Assembly (NCBI GenBank): GCA_020634035.1 | Contig: JACKCM010000005.1 | Span: forward strand, 248,001-312,000 | DNA from: Candidatus Obscuribacterales bacterium | GTDB taxonomy: Bacteria > Cyanobacteriota > Vampirovibrionia > Obscuribacterales > Obscuribacteraceae | Direction: 5' to 3' | Length of the DNA: 64,000 nucleotides | Shown: piece by piece, positions 50,736-60,117 of the stretch | Layout of the letters: the number at the start of each line of letters is the position of its first letter | Position numbering within the stretch: the stretch's first letter is position 1 | Made by a program: the position numbers and the translations under genes | The notes under the pieces: model-generated | Told to the model about the DNA's origin: nothing | Seen by the model: the letters and a program-made list of their open reading frames with translations, nothing else | The model's database searches: none

Positions 50736-53299
50736 GATTCTTTGCAGACCAGCACCACAGCCGCCTTGCCCTTCGAGATCATTTTCTTGAACGAGCGATG
50801 GTGCATCGATTTGACCAGGCTCTTGCGGGACATGCCTATTACAACCACATCGCAATCTTGAGTGGTGCTAATCTCATTCAAGAGTTTGGTGTTGGAATTG
50901 GCGATGATCTTGGACCTCTCCACATCGAGGTCGTATTCAACTCGTATCTTCTGGGCGAGCAATTCTATCTCGTTATCTATATCTTCACAGATGCCGTCTT
51001 TCGATACGTTGCAGAGGTTTATCGTCTCGCGGACATCGTCTTTGGTGACCACTGGCAAAAGGTCCACCGCCAGCCTGGCATCGAGAAATCTTGCCGCCGG
51101 GACAAGATAATGCTCTTTGCGTTCCGGGGTGGTCAGTCGACTGGCCAGCACGACACCGCAGCGGGTGTTCTGTAAGACCGAATTGAGAAGATCGTCTCCT
51201 CGCTGTCCCCTTTTGCTTCCGGTCCAGCGCATTAGAAACAAGCTGATCTTTCTTTCTCTGATGGTGTCGGATATGGCATCACCGATATCGTGCGCCACCC
51301 TGATATTGGTATGCACGGGTATTTTGAACTCATGACCGATGTTCTCTGCCAGAGAGGAGATCAAGCGACCGTTCTCATCAGAGAAGGTCGCTTCGGCCGG
51401 ATCCATCTCTCTGGGGATCAGAATCACATTCAAACACTCGAGCTCGTATTGTTTATGTTTGGCCAGCCTGGCGGCAAGCTGAAGCAAGCTGTCTGCCTGA
51501 GTAGGATCGGCCACAGCTACCAGCAGTCTGCCGACGCCGGCTTCCGGTGATCTGGTTTGATAGACCGTATAGCTGCTCGAATCAGACTGGCGCTTCATGC
51601 TCATCGCCTTCGATTCAGCCCGGACAATGTCTTTTTCTGTGATCACGCCGACTACTTTCGACCGTTCCACCACAGGCAGTACTCGAATTTTGTTCCCTTC
51701 GAGAATCATCAAAACATGAGCCAGAGTATGATCCGGACGAACTGTTACCGGCTTGGGTGTCATTATCCGTTTAATCGAAGCATCCTGGCTGAGGTTCTTT
51801 CTTCTCGCGTTTTCTAAATCGGTTCTGGAGACGATGCCTATTATATGCTCGTCTTTATCCAAAACCGGGAAGCTCCAGTTGGGAAGCTCCGCCAGCTTTT
51901 CCGAGAGCTCTTTGAGCTTGGTTGTGGAAGGAAATGTGCGCACCGCTTTGGTCATAACATCTTCTGCTTTGAGGCGGTAGAGCATGCCGTGGGACGGCTC
52001 GTCCTCTTTTAAGATAATGCCCTGCAGCCTCAGAATATGGTCGTACATGGAGCCGGGATCAAGCTGTTCGGCGACAAGATAGGCGAGCACACAGCTGATC
52101 ATAAGAGGCAAGACCACATTGAAATCGGTGGTCATCTCGAAGATGATCACCACTGCCGTCATCGGGCTTCTGGCAATGGCACAGAAAGCTGCCCCCATGC
52201 CTACAATGGAGAACGAGGCTATATTAGCGTGACCGGATAGATAATGCTGGGCTGCTGCCACCAGGTGACCTAGACAGGCTCCCATGGTGAGACTTGGAGC
52301 GAAGATACCGCCGGGGGTGCCTGCCCCGAAAGCCAGCGTAGTCAGTCCAAATTGAGCAAGAAAAGATATGATCGTGATATGCAGGTCGGCGGAACCTCTG
52401 ACCAGAAGCTCTCTTAAACCGGCCGAATTGGCAAAGAAAGGTGGAAGTTGCATCATCACCAGTCCGGTGAGCAAGCCTGCCAGGGTGCAGGATATGGGCA
52501 CAGGGATTTTGGCTATATCACCGCGGAATTTGAGGGCTAGAACCTGCACTTTGTTGAAGAGAGCACCGAAGGCACCGGCGATGATGCCGAGCAATACATA
52601 GAAAGGAATGTCGTAATAAGCGAAAGTGGCCCGTGGTGCCAGATCATTGAAGTTGATGTCGAGACTCTGCACCCCGACCAGCCTCGATACCACGGCGGCT
52701 ACGAAGCAGGCCACCACGGTGGTGCCTACGGCAAGCCCGGACATCCTGTTGAGCAGGACCTCTAAAACAAACAGAGCTCCGGCGAGCGGAGCGTTGAATG
52801 CCGCAGCCAGTCCGGCTCCTGCCCCGGCGGCGATTAGTTGGGTACGATTGGCGGGGGTGGTTCTGATCCAGGTACTGAACCGTGAAGAGATGCCGGCAGC
52901 AACTTGAACGGTCGGTCCCTCTCGACCCAGCGCCAGACCTGAGCCCAGAGAGATGATGCAGGCGATTAATTTGTAGATGGCGGTGCGCATTCCCAGAGGA
53001 ATATCGGCTCCGGCAAGATTGGCTCTGGTCTGGGCGATGCCGGAGCCTCTAATCTCAGGCGCCAGATAACGCACCATGAGACCGGTGATCAAACCGCCGG
53101 CCATGCCTATTAGCGGTAAGACAAAGGGACCGAACTCAGCCACTTTCTGTACACGCCAGGTTCCTAAAAGACCGACCCCTTCTTTTAAAAGAACGGCACC
53201 GGCAGCGGCCACCAGACCGATGATGCAGGCTTCGAAGACACCGATGTTAACCGGGGCAAGACTGGGTTTCTTGCTTCCAGAATCATCGGCATCAAGCAT
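50723..53299 (-). CDS. ClC-family protein with CBS and USP domains, channel-like Glu-in site
   Basis: An integral membrane ClC. Seen are GSGIAQTRANL (anion-binding Ser region), GREGPTVQVAAG (gating Glu, E. coli E148), FNAPLAGALFVLEVLL where the E. coli proton Glu 203 is Val, GAGTPGGIFAPSLTMGA and DPGSMYDHIL (Tyr 445). Val at position 203 is found in true ClC channels, so this member may be a channel. Two CBS domains follow (AEDVMTKAVRTFP and IKRIMTPKPVTVRP), then two UspA-like domains (GRLLVAVADPTQADSLL and the C-terminal VVIGMSRKSLVKS) that could bind nucleotides. Overlaps the upstream paralog by eight bases; co-transcribed. Confidence 0.9.
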   Translation of the reverse strand: MLDADDSGSKKPSLAPVNIGVFEACIIGLVAAAGAVLLKEGVGLLGTWRVQKVAEFGPFVLPLIGMAGGLITGLMVRYLAPEIRGSGIAQTRANLAGADIPLGMRTAIYKLIACIISLGSGLALGREGPTVQVAAGISSRFSTWIRTTPANRTQLIAAGAGAGLAAAFNAPLAGALFVLEVLLNRMSGLAVGTTVVACFVAAVVSRLVGVQSLDINFNDLAPRATFAYYDIPFYVLLGIIAGAFGALFNKVQVLALKFRGDIAKIPVPISCTLAGLLTGLVMMQLPPFFANSAGLRELLVRGSADLHITIISFLAQFGLTTLAFGAGTPGGIFAPSLTMGACLGHLVAAAQHYLSGHANIASFSIVGMGAAFCAIARSPMTAVVIIFEMTTDFNVVLPLMISCVLAYLVAEQLDPGSMYDHILRLQGIILKEDEPSHGMLYRLKAEDVMTKAVRTFPSTTKLKELSEKLAELPNWSFPVLDKDEHIIGIVSRTDLENARRKNLSQDASIKRIMTPKPVTVRPDHTLAHVLMILEGNKIRVLPVVERSKVVGVITEKDIVRAESKAMSMKRQSDSSSYTVYQTRSPEAGVGRLLVAVADPTQADSLLQLAARLAKHKQYELECLNVILIPREMDPAEATFSDENGRLISSLAENIGHEFKIPVHTNIRVAHDIGDAISDTIRERKISLFLMRWTGSKRGQRGDDLLNSVLQNTRCGVVLASRLTTPERKEHYLVPAARFLDARLAVDLLPVVTKDDVRETINLCNVSKDGICEDIDNEIELLAQKIRVEYDLDVERSKIIANSNTKLLNEISTTQDCDVVVIGMSRKSLVKSMHHRSFKKMISKGKAAVVLVCKESKEP

Positions 53300-55919
53300 T
53301 CGTCTTTCTCTTATAAACCTGCTCGTACTTCGAGGCTGTGATGATTAGCGTGTAGCCTTCGATTTTTTCAAGAGAGCGTTTGAAGGCTCCTTTATACATC
53401 GATTTCAAAAGAGACTTACGAGGCATGCCCATGATCATAAGGTCGCAGTGATCGTTCTCTTTCATGGCACTCAGGAGTTTGGTCGGAGAATTGGCGTCGG
53501 TAGCCATTCTGTGAATGTCAAAATCCAATTTCTTCTTGAGCTTTTTGTAGGTGGTGTCGAAAGTGGTGCTTTCGTCTTTTGCCTGGGCCCGCTCTTGTTC
53601 TCGTTCGTGGACATTGAGGAGATGGACGCTCACTCCCTCGCTTCCGGAGCCGGCCACAAAAACCCTGGCTAGTCTAACAGGTAGCTCGTGTTCCAGATAA
53701 TTGCCCACCGGCACCACCACGTTTTGCACTCCGGTTATGGCCTGGCTGGCAGCTTGATTGAGAAGAATTACAGGGCAGTTGGTGTTTTTCAGGATGGTCT
53801 GGACAATATTGTCGGCGTTCTGAGACTTCTTGGCACCACCTCTAGAAGAGTAGCGCATCAAAAACAAGTCGGCATCGCGTTCGGTTATCGACTCGGCCAT
53901 GGCCGCGCCCACATCATGAGCGACTCGGATACTCGTATGTACCGGGATCTCATGTTTTGCACCCAGGGCCTCTGCTTTGGCCGCGATTTTTCTGCCGATA
54001 CTGTCCGATACCTTTGATTCGGCCGGGTCTCTGTCTCTGGGGACCGTGATTATATGCACGCATTCGAGTTCGAAATTTTTTATCTTGGCAATATCGGCGG
54101 CGATACCAAGCAGGTTCTCTGCGGTCTCCGGGTCTCCTACCGCCACCACCATTCTGCCCTGACCGGCTTCTGCAGATCTGGTCTGGTAAACCACATAAGA
54201 AGAACTGGAGGCTGTGGTTCTCAGTCCGATAAGCTTGGATTCGGCGCTCACAATATCTGAACGGGTGATGATGCCCACGAGCTTGCCTCTTTCGACCACA
54301 GGAATGCGGCTGACCCCGAATTTTTCTATCAGATGAAGCACCCCGGAGAGATACTCATCCGGTCTTACCGTAATCGGCTTTGGTGTCATCACCTTTTCTA
54401 TAGAGGTATCGTCCGGCAGTTTCTTGCGATTGGACTCGATGATATCGGGCTTGGTGATGATGCCCACCGGTCGCATTTCGTCGTCCACCACCGGAAAGCC
54501 CTGGTGTCTGGAATTTTCGAAAAGCTGCCGGACCTCTTGCAGGGTCGCGGTCTGTTTTATAGACTCGATATTCTTCTGCATAAATTTGCGCGCCGGCAGC
54601 CTGGTGATCAAGCTGTCTTCCCCTTCGCTCTCTTTCAGGTCGATACCGCTCCAGTGCAGGAGCTGGTCGTACAAAGAGCCCGGATCCAGTCTTTCTGCCA
54701 CTAAATAAGCGATGATGCAGCTGATCATAAGAGGCAAGACCACGTTGAAGTCCTGGGTCATTTCGAAGATGATCACCACCGCTGTTATAGGCACCCTGGC
54801 AACGGCACAGAAGACCGCACCCATGCCCACTACAGCAAAGGTGCCGCAGTCGCCGCCTGACTGAAAGAAATAGTTCTGGGTGATGGCGAGAAAATGACCG
54901 AGACAGGCACCCATGGTCAGACTGGGGGCGAAGAGCCCGCCGGGGGCGCCGGAGCCATAGCTGATTACGGTGAGTACGAACTGGGCAAGCAGGGCCTGGC
55001 TGACAACGCCGATTCCCAGTTCGCCTTCTACCAGGGTCTGGCGGAGCAGGGCATAGTTCTGCATAAACGGACAGACCATGAGAATCAGCCCGGTGAGCAG
55101 ACCGGCAAGTCCACAGGTTATGTAAAAGGGCTTTTTCACCACGTCACGGGTGAAAGTCAGAGACTGGATTATGCACTTGTTGAAGAGAGAGCCGATGACA
55201 CCGGCTGCGATGCCAAGCAGAATAACGAAAGGGATGTCATAGGCTGTGAAGGTGGCTTTCGGCGCAAGCTCAGAGAAGTTGACGTCGAGACTGTGTACAC
55301 CGACCAGTCTCGAGGTGACCGAAGCAACGAAGCAAGCCACGACCGTGGTGCCCACCGCCAGTCCTGACATCTTTTGCAGAAGCTCTTCAAGAACGAAAAG
55401 CACTCCGGCGAGGGGCGCGTTGAAAGCAGCAGCCAGACCTGCTCCTGCCCCGGCGGCAATGAGCTGGATGCGGTGGGTAGGCGAGGTCCTTATCCAGAGA
55501 CTGACTTTCGAAGAGAGGGCGGCGGCCACGTGTACGGTCGGACCTTCTCGACCGAGAGCCATTCCTGACCCCAGAGAGGCGATACAGCCCACCAGTTTGA
55601 CCAGGGCTAATCTGATTCCAAGAGGCATCTGGATGCCATATAGCGTTGCTTTGGTCTGGGGAATGCCGCTGCCGCTGGCTTCGGGGACGACATATTGCAA
55701 AAGCAGGCCTGCCACCACACCGCCGGTCAGACCGATGACCGGCAGGAGCCAGGTGTGATCGTGGGAGAGCGAAACTCTTATCGAGCCCACCAGACCGACA
55801 CCGTGTTTGAGAATGACCGCGCCGAAAGCAGCTACCAGACCGATCAAGCATGCTTCGAGAATGCCGATATTTACGGGCTGGTGGTGATGTTGAGAATCTT
55901 TCTTAGCGCCTTTGACCAT
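53292..55919 (-). CDS. ClC-family protein with CBS and USP domains, antiporter-like
   Basis: A close paralog of the downstream gene with the same order: ClC pore, two CBS domains and two USP-like domains. It has EASGSGIPQTKATLYG, GREGPTVHVAAA, FNAPLAGVLFVLEELL with both glutamates (E. coli 202 and 203) and SGAPGGLFAPSLTMGAC. Gating Glu and proton Glu are both kept, predicting H+/Cl- exchange. The CBS pair is ARKFMQKNIESI and EKVMTPKPITVRP. USP domains begin GRMVVAVGDPETAENLLG and the last ends LMIMGMPRKSLLKS. ATG start; eight-base overlap with the next gene couples expression of two differently tuned ClC proteins. Confidence 0.92.
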   Translation of the reverse strand: MVKGAKKDSQHHHQPVNIGILEACLIGLVAAFGAVILKHGVGLVGSIRVSLSHDHTWLLPVIGLTGGVVAGLLLQYVVPEASGSGIPQTKATLYGIQMPLGIRLALVKLVGCIASLGSGMALGREGPTVHVAAALSSKVSLWIRTSPTHRIQLIAAGAGAGLAAAFNAPLAGVLFVLEELLQKMSGLAVGTTVVACFVASVTSRLVGVHSLDVNFSELAPKATFTAYDIPFVILLGIAAGVIGSLFNKCIIQSLTFTRDVVKKPFYITCGLAGLLTGLILMVCPFMQNYALLRQTLVEGELGIGVVSQALLAQFVLTVISYGSGAPGGLFAPSLTMGACLGHFLAITQNYFFQSGGDCGTFAVVGMGAVFCAVARVPITAVVIIFEMTQDFNVVLPLMISCIIAYLVAERLDPGSLYDQLLHWSGIDLKESEGEDSLITRLPARKFMQKNIESIKQTATLQEVRQLFENSRHQGFPVVDDEMRPVGIITKPDIIESNRKKLPDDTSIEKVMTPKPITVRPDEYLSGVLHLIEKFGVSRIPVVERGKLVGIITRSDIVSAESKLIGLRTTASSSSYVVYQTRSAEAGQGRMVVAVGDPETAENLLGIAADIAKIKNFELECVHIITVPRDRDPAESKVSDSIGRKIAAKAEALGAKHEIPVHTSIRVAHDVGAAMAESITERDADLFLMRYSSRGGAKKSQNADNIVQTILKNTNCPVILLNQAASQAITGVQNVVVPVGNYLEHELPVRLARVFVAGSGSEGVSVHLLNVHEREQERAQAKDESTTFDTTYKKLKKKLDFDIHRMATDANSPTKLLSAMKENDHCDLMIMGMPRKSLLKSMYKGAFKRSLEKIEGYTLIITASKYEQVYKRKTNA

Positions 55920-55960
55920 AAGTGATTACAGATTCTACAGTAATTACAACCGGCATATAT

Positions 55961-55996
55961 AAAAAGGCCCTGGTTATGTAACTCAAGGACCCTTTC
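55961..55996 (-). terminator. Imperfect terminator of the LRR gene
   Basis: On the minus strand AAAGGGTCCTTG can pair imperfectly with CCAGGGCCTTT and is followed by TTATAT. The LRR stop codon (55983-55985) lies within the 5' arm. The stem has a bulge and a mismatch. Confidence 0.45.
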
Positions 55997-57062
55997 GTTT
56001 TTCTCTTTTCTCTCTTTCTAGCTGATCTTCGAATAAGAAATCCGCCAGTTCGTTTCTTGGTCTTGCTTCTTTAGAAGTGCTTTTGGGCGGAACCAGAGTA
56101 AGAGCCAGATCAGGTCTTGTTTTTTTAAGGCGTGTCAGCGAATTGTCGGTGAGATCAGGGCATTCATCGAGGACCAGTTTCTTTAGAGACGATTCGGGTT
56201 TGAAGGCTCTTATACCAGAGTCAGTGAGGGGCGATTTTGAAATATGCAGAGATCTAATACCGGAGAATCGAATTCGTTTGATGATATCGTCGGTGATACT
56301 GCTGCCTCCCAGGCGAAGAGCCTGCAAACCGGTTGTGCCTGCCAGCAGTGCTTTGAGAGATGCTTCGGAGCACTTTATATATGTGATGTCGAGCTCCTTC
56401 AACTCTTTCAGGTCGGTCAGATCCGAGAATATGTCGTCAGTAAGGTTCCTGCAGCGAGCCAGTCTCAGTCTATCTAAGTGAGGAAAGACAGAAATCAGAT
56501 GCTTTAGCTCTGCATCACTTACATTGGTGCCGGAGAGATCCAGGTCGCTCAGACCAGCCGGTCCGTTTAGCTCTAGGAACATTTTTTCGCGGATGCAGCT
56601 GTCTTTGTCCAGGGTGAGCTTTTTTAGATTTTTCAGATTTGAGATACGCTTGAGCACGCCGGGGGCAAGGGCTGAATTTATTAGAGAAAGCTCTTCCAGC
56701 GGTTCGCCTTCTAGATACTCTATTGCTTTTGGCGTTAATTCAGCCATGTTCATCGATACTGCATGGACAGCGTTAGTTTTGACCAGTCTGGCAACATCTT
56801 CGTCGTTGGAGCCGTGTTGAGACTGGTAGATGCCGTCTACCAGAGTAAAGCCGATCTGTAATTTCTGGGGAAATGGGCTATGGTAATCTTTCTTGCCCTT
56901 GTGCAGCACTCTATAGATGGCTTTTTTCTGCTCTTGCTCTTTTGAATTGTCGCTCTCTTTCAACATCGGTTGGAGCACGATGAAAGCTATGAGCAGGGTT
57001 GCTGCCGTCACCGATAGACCTATCCATAGATAAGCCGATAAAGGCTTTTTCTCGCTTTGCAC
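55983..57062 (-). CDS. Membrane-anchored leucine-rich-repeat protein
   Basis: A short cytoplasmic N-terminus, one transmembrane helix (LWIGLSVTAATLLIAFIVL, residues about 12-31) and about 300 residues outside. From about residue 130 LRRs appear: GLSDLDLSGTNVSDAELKHL, HLDRLRLARCRNLTDDIFSD, KELKELDITYIKCSEASLKA, LQALRLGGSSITDDIIKRI and LKKLVLDECPDLTDNSLTRL, of the short cysteine-containing (F-box/RNI-like) type with 22-25 residues. The tail is charged (EREKREKRKGP). The GTG start at 57062 has a weak site. LRRs bind proteins; the role here is unknown. Confidence 0.78.
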   Translation of the reverse strand: MQSEKKPLSAYLWIGLSVTAATLLIAFIVLQPMLKESDNSKEQEQKKAIYRVLHKGKKDYHSPFPQKLQIGFTLVDGIYQSQHGSNDEDVARLVKTNAVHAVSMNMAELTPKAIEYLEGEPLEELSLINSALAPGVLKRISNLKNLKKLTLDKDSCIREKMFLELNGPAGLSDLDLSGTNVSDAELKHLISVFPHLDRLRLARCRNLTDDIFSDLTDLKELKELDITYIKCSEASLKALLAGTTGLQALRLGGSSITDDIIKRIRFSGIRSLHISKSPLTDSGIRAFKPESSLKKLVLDECPDLTDNSLTRLKKTRPDLALTLVPPKSTSKEARPRNELADFLFEDQLEREKREKRKGP

Positions 57063-57100
57063 CCGGTCATTTTATCAGGATATTCTATGCTAAAAATATC

Positions 57101-57628
57101 TCAGAAAACATCGGGCAAAGGCAGGGTGAGCTGTTTGGGAGCCTTGACCGCATTTTGGGATGGGGCGATAGGCTTGAAGGTAGCCTTTTTGACGTTTTGA
57201 AAAAGCAGGCGTCCTTTATGAGGACCGCATTTTTTGCAGTATAGACCGGTGACTCGTACCGGTTTGCGATGGCGGCTGAAGAGAGTCATACAACCGGGAC
57301 AACGAGCCTGCCATGCGCCCTGGGGAAGAATTGCGGTTTCGTCGCAGGCTTTCGGCAGGCAGCCGACCCTGAGGCACATCCGCTTCCAGACGTCATTGTG
57401 ACCATGTTCCACCCCGACCAGGGCATGGGCAATCTCGTGCAAAATCGTGTCTTTGACATGGGCTTCGGCGTTGCGAAAGACATAATAAGAGGATAGCTCT
57501 ATAGATTTTTTCGCGCCCTTGCAGACCCCGAGCTGTCTTTTGCTGTTATTAAAAGAAAACGACCAGTCACTCAGACCGTAGAGGTTCATCAAGTCTCTGG
57601 CCAGTATGCTGGCTTGATCTAGGTCCAT
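57101..57628 (-). CDS. SprT-like zinc metalloprotease-fold protein
   Basis: The central motif HEIAHALVGVEHGHNDVWK gives the HExxH zinc site with a downstream HGH, as in SprT/Spartan proteins. A C-terminal four-cysteine ribbon is present: ARCPGCMTLFSRHRKPVRVT then LYCKKCGPHKG. Residues 1-60 form the helical N-terminal part. 175 residues, the bacterial SprT length. Spartan-type proteases cleave DNA-protein crosslinks, but bacterial SprT function is not settled. The long C-terminal tail (PLPDVF) is unusual. Single gene, divergent from the next gene. Confidence 0.88.
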   Translation of the reverse strand: MDLDQASILARDLMNLYGLSDWSFSFNNSKRQLGVCKGAKKSIELSSYYVFRNAEAHVKDTILHEIAHALVGVEHGHNDVWKRMCLRVGCLPKACDETAILPQGAWQARCPGCMTLFSRHRKPVRVTGLYCKKCGPHKGRLLFQNVKKATFKPIAPSQNAVKAPKQLTLPLPDVF

Positions 57629-57761
57629 TCTCGATCTTCAAATATCCGGGGATGCGAAACCGTCATTATAATTCAAATCATATATGGTGTCACGGGCGCA
57701 TTGTGTCGTTTATATAAGCTGGATATCTAGTTAATCTATTCAGAAAAATTAAGTACACCTG

Positions 57762-58490
57762 TTGAGAACCTGGCCTTATCCTTTAGAGAGTATCGTTTTC
57801 GCATTTTCGGCAACTGATTATTCGACCGTGACCACAGCCAGTCTTTCACGTCTTATATTGAGGAATCACACCACCGGTGCGAAAGGTTTTCGTCGGGACT
57901 ACTTCGATCATTTGAAGAGCTGCTCCCGAGAGTTCGTCAATGGAATCGAAGCCGGTGAACCGGCTGCTACACTGACTGCCGATCAGGCTTACGAGAGCAC
58001 ACCGGTTCAGGTGCTCAATCGCATTTTTCGCTTGCTCGAGCCTTATGCCATCGAGCTCAATCGTGTTACAGCCGGAAGTGGCTTCACCATAACAACGTCG
58101 GCGCCTGCGTTCAGCCATGAACGTTTCGAAGGGCAATGGCCTTACAACGCCTCGAAAATGGTGCAAATCTATCGCTGTCGATTCGCCTCTATGGTGCTCA
58201 GCGCCAGTATCAGAGTAAAAGACGACACGATAAGCTTTTATCTTCTGCCTGCCGAACATGCCATTCGCCAGAGCGAAGCCGAAGAAGAGTATGGTCCACT
58301 GATGATTTTCTCCAGCTACGGAGATTCGGGATATTCCCGCTTCGGCGATTGCGGAAAGGCGCTCTGGTGGGTTGAGGGCAAGCCTCTCACCGATGAGCGA
58401 TTCGAGAGATATTGTTTGTTGTTCTTTGACCATTTTGTGAAACGCAGTCAAAGACTTGCTCTTGAACGAATGAAATCAGACCAATATTAG
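57762..58490 (+). CDS. Hypothetical soluble protein
   Basis: 242 residues, no signal peptide or membrane helix. Visible features: a Ser/Thr-rich N-terminus (FSATDYSTVTTASLSRL), a central QVLNRIFRLLEPYAIELNRV and a C-terminal beta-rich part ending GDCGKALWWVEGKPLTDERF. I do not recognise it. The start is uncertain: the TTG at 57762 has no ribosome binding site, and later starts are possible. A strong frame over 240 codons with normal codon use supports coding. The following 167 bases hold no sure gene. Confidence 0.6.
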   Translation: MRTWPYPLESIVFAFSATDYSTVTTASLSRLILRNHTTGAKGFRRDYFDHLKSCSREFVNGIEAGEPAATLTADQAYESTPVQVLNRIFRLLEPYAIELNRVTAGSGFTITTSAPAFSHERFEGQWPYNASKMVQIYRCRFASMVLSASIRVKDDTISFYLLPAEHAIRQSEAEEEYGPLMIFSSYGDSGYSRFGDCGKALWWVEGKPLTDERFERYCLLFFDHFVKRSQRLALERMKSDQY

Positions 58491-58657
58491 ATAACAGGAA
58501 AAAATATGAGAGGCCAGAGAGAGTTAGCTAACTGTTCATATATGAAGTTAATCTTGAGATGGAAGATGACATTAATTTCAAGATGGAAAGGCGGCTTTAT
58601 CCACAGCTAGTGGACGTGGTGTCTGATATGGTGCCAGTTATTTATTAGCAGTCGCAT

Positions 58658-59095
58658 TTAGACGCCGATCATCTGCGCCACAATCTCTCTGGAACGCGCT
58701 CGGGTATCGAAATCTATCAGGACGATCTGTTGCCAGGTTCCCAGTACCGGTTTTCGATCGAGAAAAGGAACAGTAAGGCTGGGACCGATTAGTGACGCAC
58801 GGACATGGGCGTTGCCGTTGTCGTCGCCTGAGGTGGATTTATGATGTTCGTATTGTCCATCTCTTGGCGCAATCAGCTCGAGCGCCGTGTCTATATCTTT
58901 GACCAGACCCGGCTCGTACTCTATGGTGGTCAGTCCGGCGGTGGAGCCAATAACAAATAATGTCACCGTGCCGTCCTTGAGACCGGAGCTCTTAACAGAG
59001 TCGGCCACCATAGAAGATATGTCCACCACATCGTTGTTGCCTTTGGTAAAGAGCTTTATAGATCGGCTTTCTACTCGAGCGCCAGTTGCTGCCAT
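58658..59095 (-). CDS. YjbQ/UPF0047 family protein
   Basis: A small beta-sandwich protein of about 145 residues. Family motifs are visible: GSTAGLTTIEYEPGLVKDID (the T/S-rich loop before acidic Asp/Glu), YEHHKSTSGDDNGNAHVRAS (conserved H and D-N-A-H) and PFLDRKPVLGTWQQIVLIDF with the GxWQ.I. E. coli YjbQ has been reported as a secondary thiamin phosphate synthase-like activity; assignment here is by family only. The ATG at 59095 leaves a 50-base promoter gap from the divergent LOG-like gene; an ATG at 59143 would make the two genes abut. Confidence 0.82.
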   Translation of the reverse strand: MAATGARVESRSIKLFTKGNNDVVDISSMVADSVKSSGLKDGTVTLFVIGSTAGLTTIEYEPGLVKDIDTALELIAPRDGQYEHHKSTSGDDNGNAHVRASLIGPSLTVPFLDRKPVLGTWQQIVLIDFDTRARSREIVAQMIGV

Positions 59096-59145
59096 AGCGA
59101 TTGCAAAGATTCCTTTTTTGGGAGTATTCAGATACTCTAGCATCT

Positions 59146-59670
59146 ATGACCGCAACAACACTAAAAACCGTAATTGGCGTGATGGGACCGGGCAAGCTCG
59201 ACCCAGCCTCTGCCAGTGACAGAGAGATTTTGACTTCGGCCTATGCACTGGGCCAGGAGATTGCCAGGGAAGGTTGGGTGCTGCTCACCGGGGGACGCGC
59301 CGCCGGGGTGATGGAAGAAGCCAGCCGGGGCGCTAACGAAGCCGGAGGCATAGTCCTGGGGATTCTGCCCGACGCCGACACGGTGAATTGCTCGTCTTTT
59401 GTGTCCATTGCAGTCCCCACGGCGATGGGTAGCGCCCGCAACAACATAAACATTCTGGCGAGCCATGTGGTGGTCACCTGTGGCATGGGAGCCGGTACGG
59501 CAAGCGAGGCGGCTCTAGCTATCAAGGCAGGAAAGAACGTGATAATGCTTCATCCCGGGGATAGCGCCGCCGCCTTCTTTCTGGAGTTGGCTGCCGGTCA
59601 GGTTAAGGTGGCGGAGAATGTTACCTCGACGGTGGCTTTGATTAAATCGAAGTTGAATCTAAACGGGTAG
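59146..59670 (+). CDS. LOG-family (SLOG, TIGR00725-like) nucleotide-binding protein
   Basis: A Rossmann-like protein of 174 residues. MTATTLKTVIGVMGPG at the start, LLTGGRAAGVMEEASRGA (the GG..GVME ribose-phosphate loop) and CGMGAGTASEAALAIKAGK match the TIGR00725 group of the lysine-decarboxylase-like/LOG superfamily. Some members are cytokinin riboside monophosphate phosphoribohydrolases; the usual PGGxGTxxE motif here is GMGAGTASE, so activity is uncertain. The ATG at 59146 fits the family N-terminus; a TTG at 59101 is possible. It may be followed by the thioredoxin-kinase pair. Confidence 0.83.
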   Translation: MTATTLKTVIGVMGPGKLDPASASDREILTSAYALGQEIAREGWVLLTGGRAAGVMEEASRGANEAGGIVLGILPDADTVNCSSFVSIAVPTAMGSARNNINILASHVVVTCGMGAGTASEAALAIKAGKNVIMLHPGDSAAAFFLELAAGQVKVAENVTSTVALIKSKLNLNG

Positions 59671-59718
59671 TTTCCGGGTAGATATTAAAAGTACCTTGGC
59701 TAATTAGTGAATTTAATT

Positions 59719-60117
59719 ATGAGAGTTTTGATAAGCCTTTTTCTTGCTTTGACCTTTATGACGCCGGCTTTTGCCAAGTCTGCCGAGGTCGATCCCGATA
59801 AGGTTCTGGTGGTAATGGTTTATTCGAGTAGTTGCAAGAAATTCTGCAACGAGGTCAGACCGATGCTCGCCAAAATCGAAGAGAAGTATGGCGATAAAGT
59901 TGCTGTTCATATGCTCGGCATCAGTGGTGACGATCTCGCCAAATCCAAAGAGATGGAGAAAAAACTGGGCATTTCGGGATTTTTACCGGCAATGCTTGAT
60001 CGAGTTCCGGCGGTTGGAATCTTCTCTGTTAAACGGAAGCTGGTGAGAGAGTTAATCAGCTCAAAAAAATTCGACCAGTATACGAAGTACATCGATGTCG
60101 CCCTGAAGGCTAAATGA
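59719..60117 (+). CDS. Exported thioredoxin-fold protein with a CX3C site
   Basis: A signal peptide (VLISLFLALTFMTPAFA) precedes a short thioredoxin-like domain of about 110 residues: VLVVMVYSSSCKKFCNEVRP, AVHMLGISGDD and RVPAVGIFS with the cis-Pro. The active site is CKKFC, two cysteines three residues apart rather than CXXC, which would alter disulfide chemistry. The stop overlaps the following kinase start (ATGA), so both are translationally coupled, pointing to a role with that membrane kinase. ATG at 59719; a GTG at 59707 would add four residues. Confidence 0.78.
   Translation: MRVLISLFLALTFMTPAFAKSAEVDPDKVLVVMVYSSSCKKFCNEVRPMLAKIEEKYGDKVAVHMLGISGDDLAKSKEMEKKLGISGFLPAMLDRVPAVGIFSVKRKLVRELISSKKFDQYTKYIDVALKAK

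Noticed and set aside
58506..58610. A 34-codon plus-strand frame with AGGA upstream
   Set aside because: Too short, no domain or membrane helix, and it contains an imperfect direct repeat of its own (AGATGGAA); coding cannot be supported.
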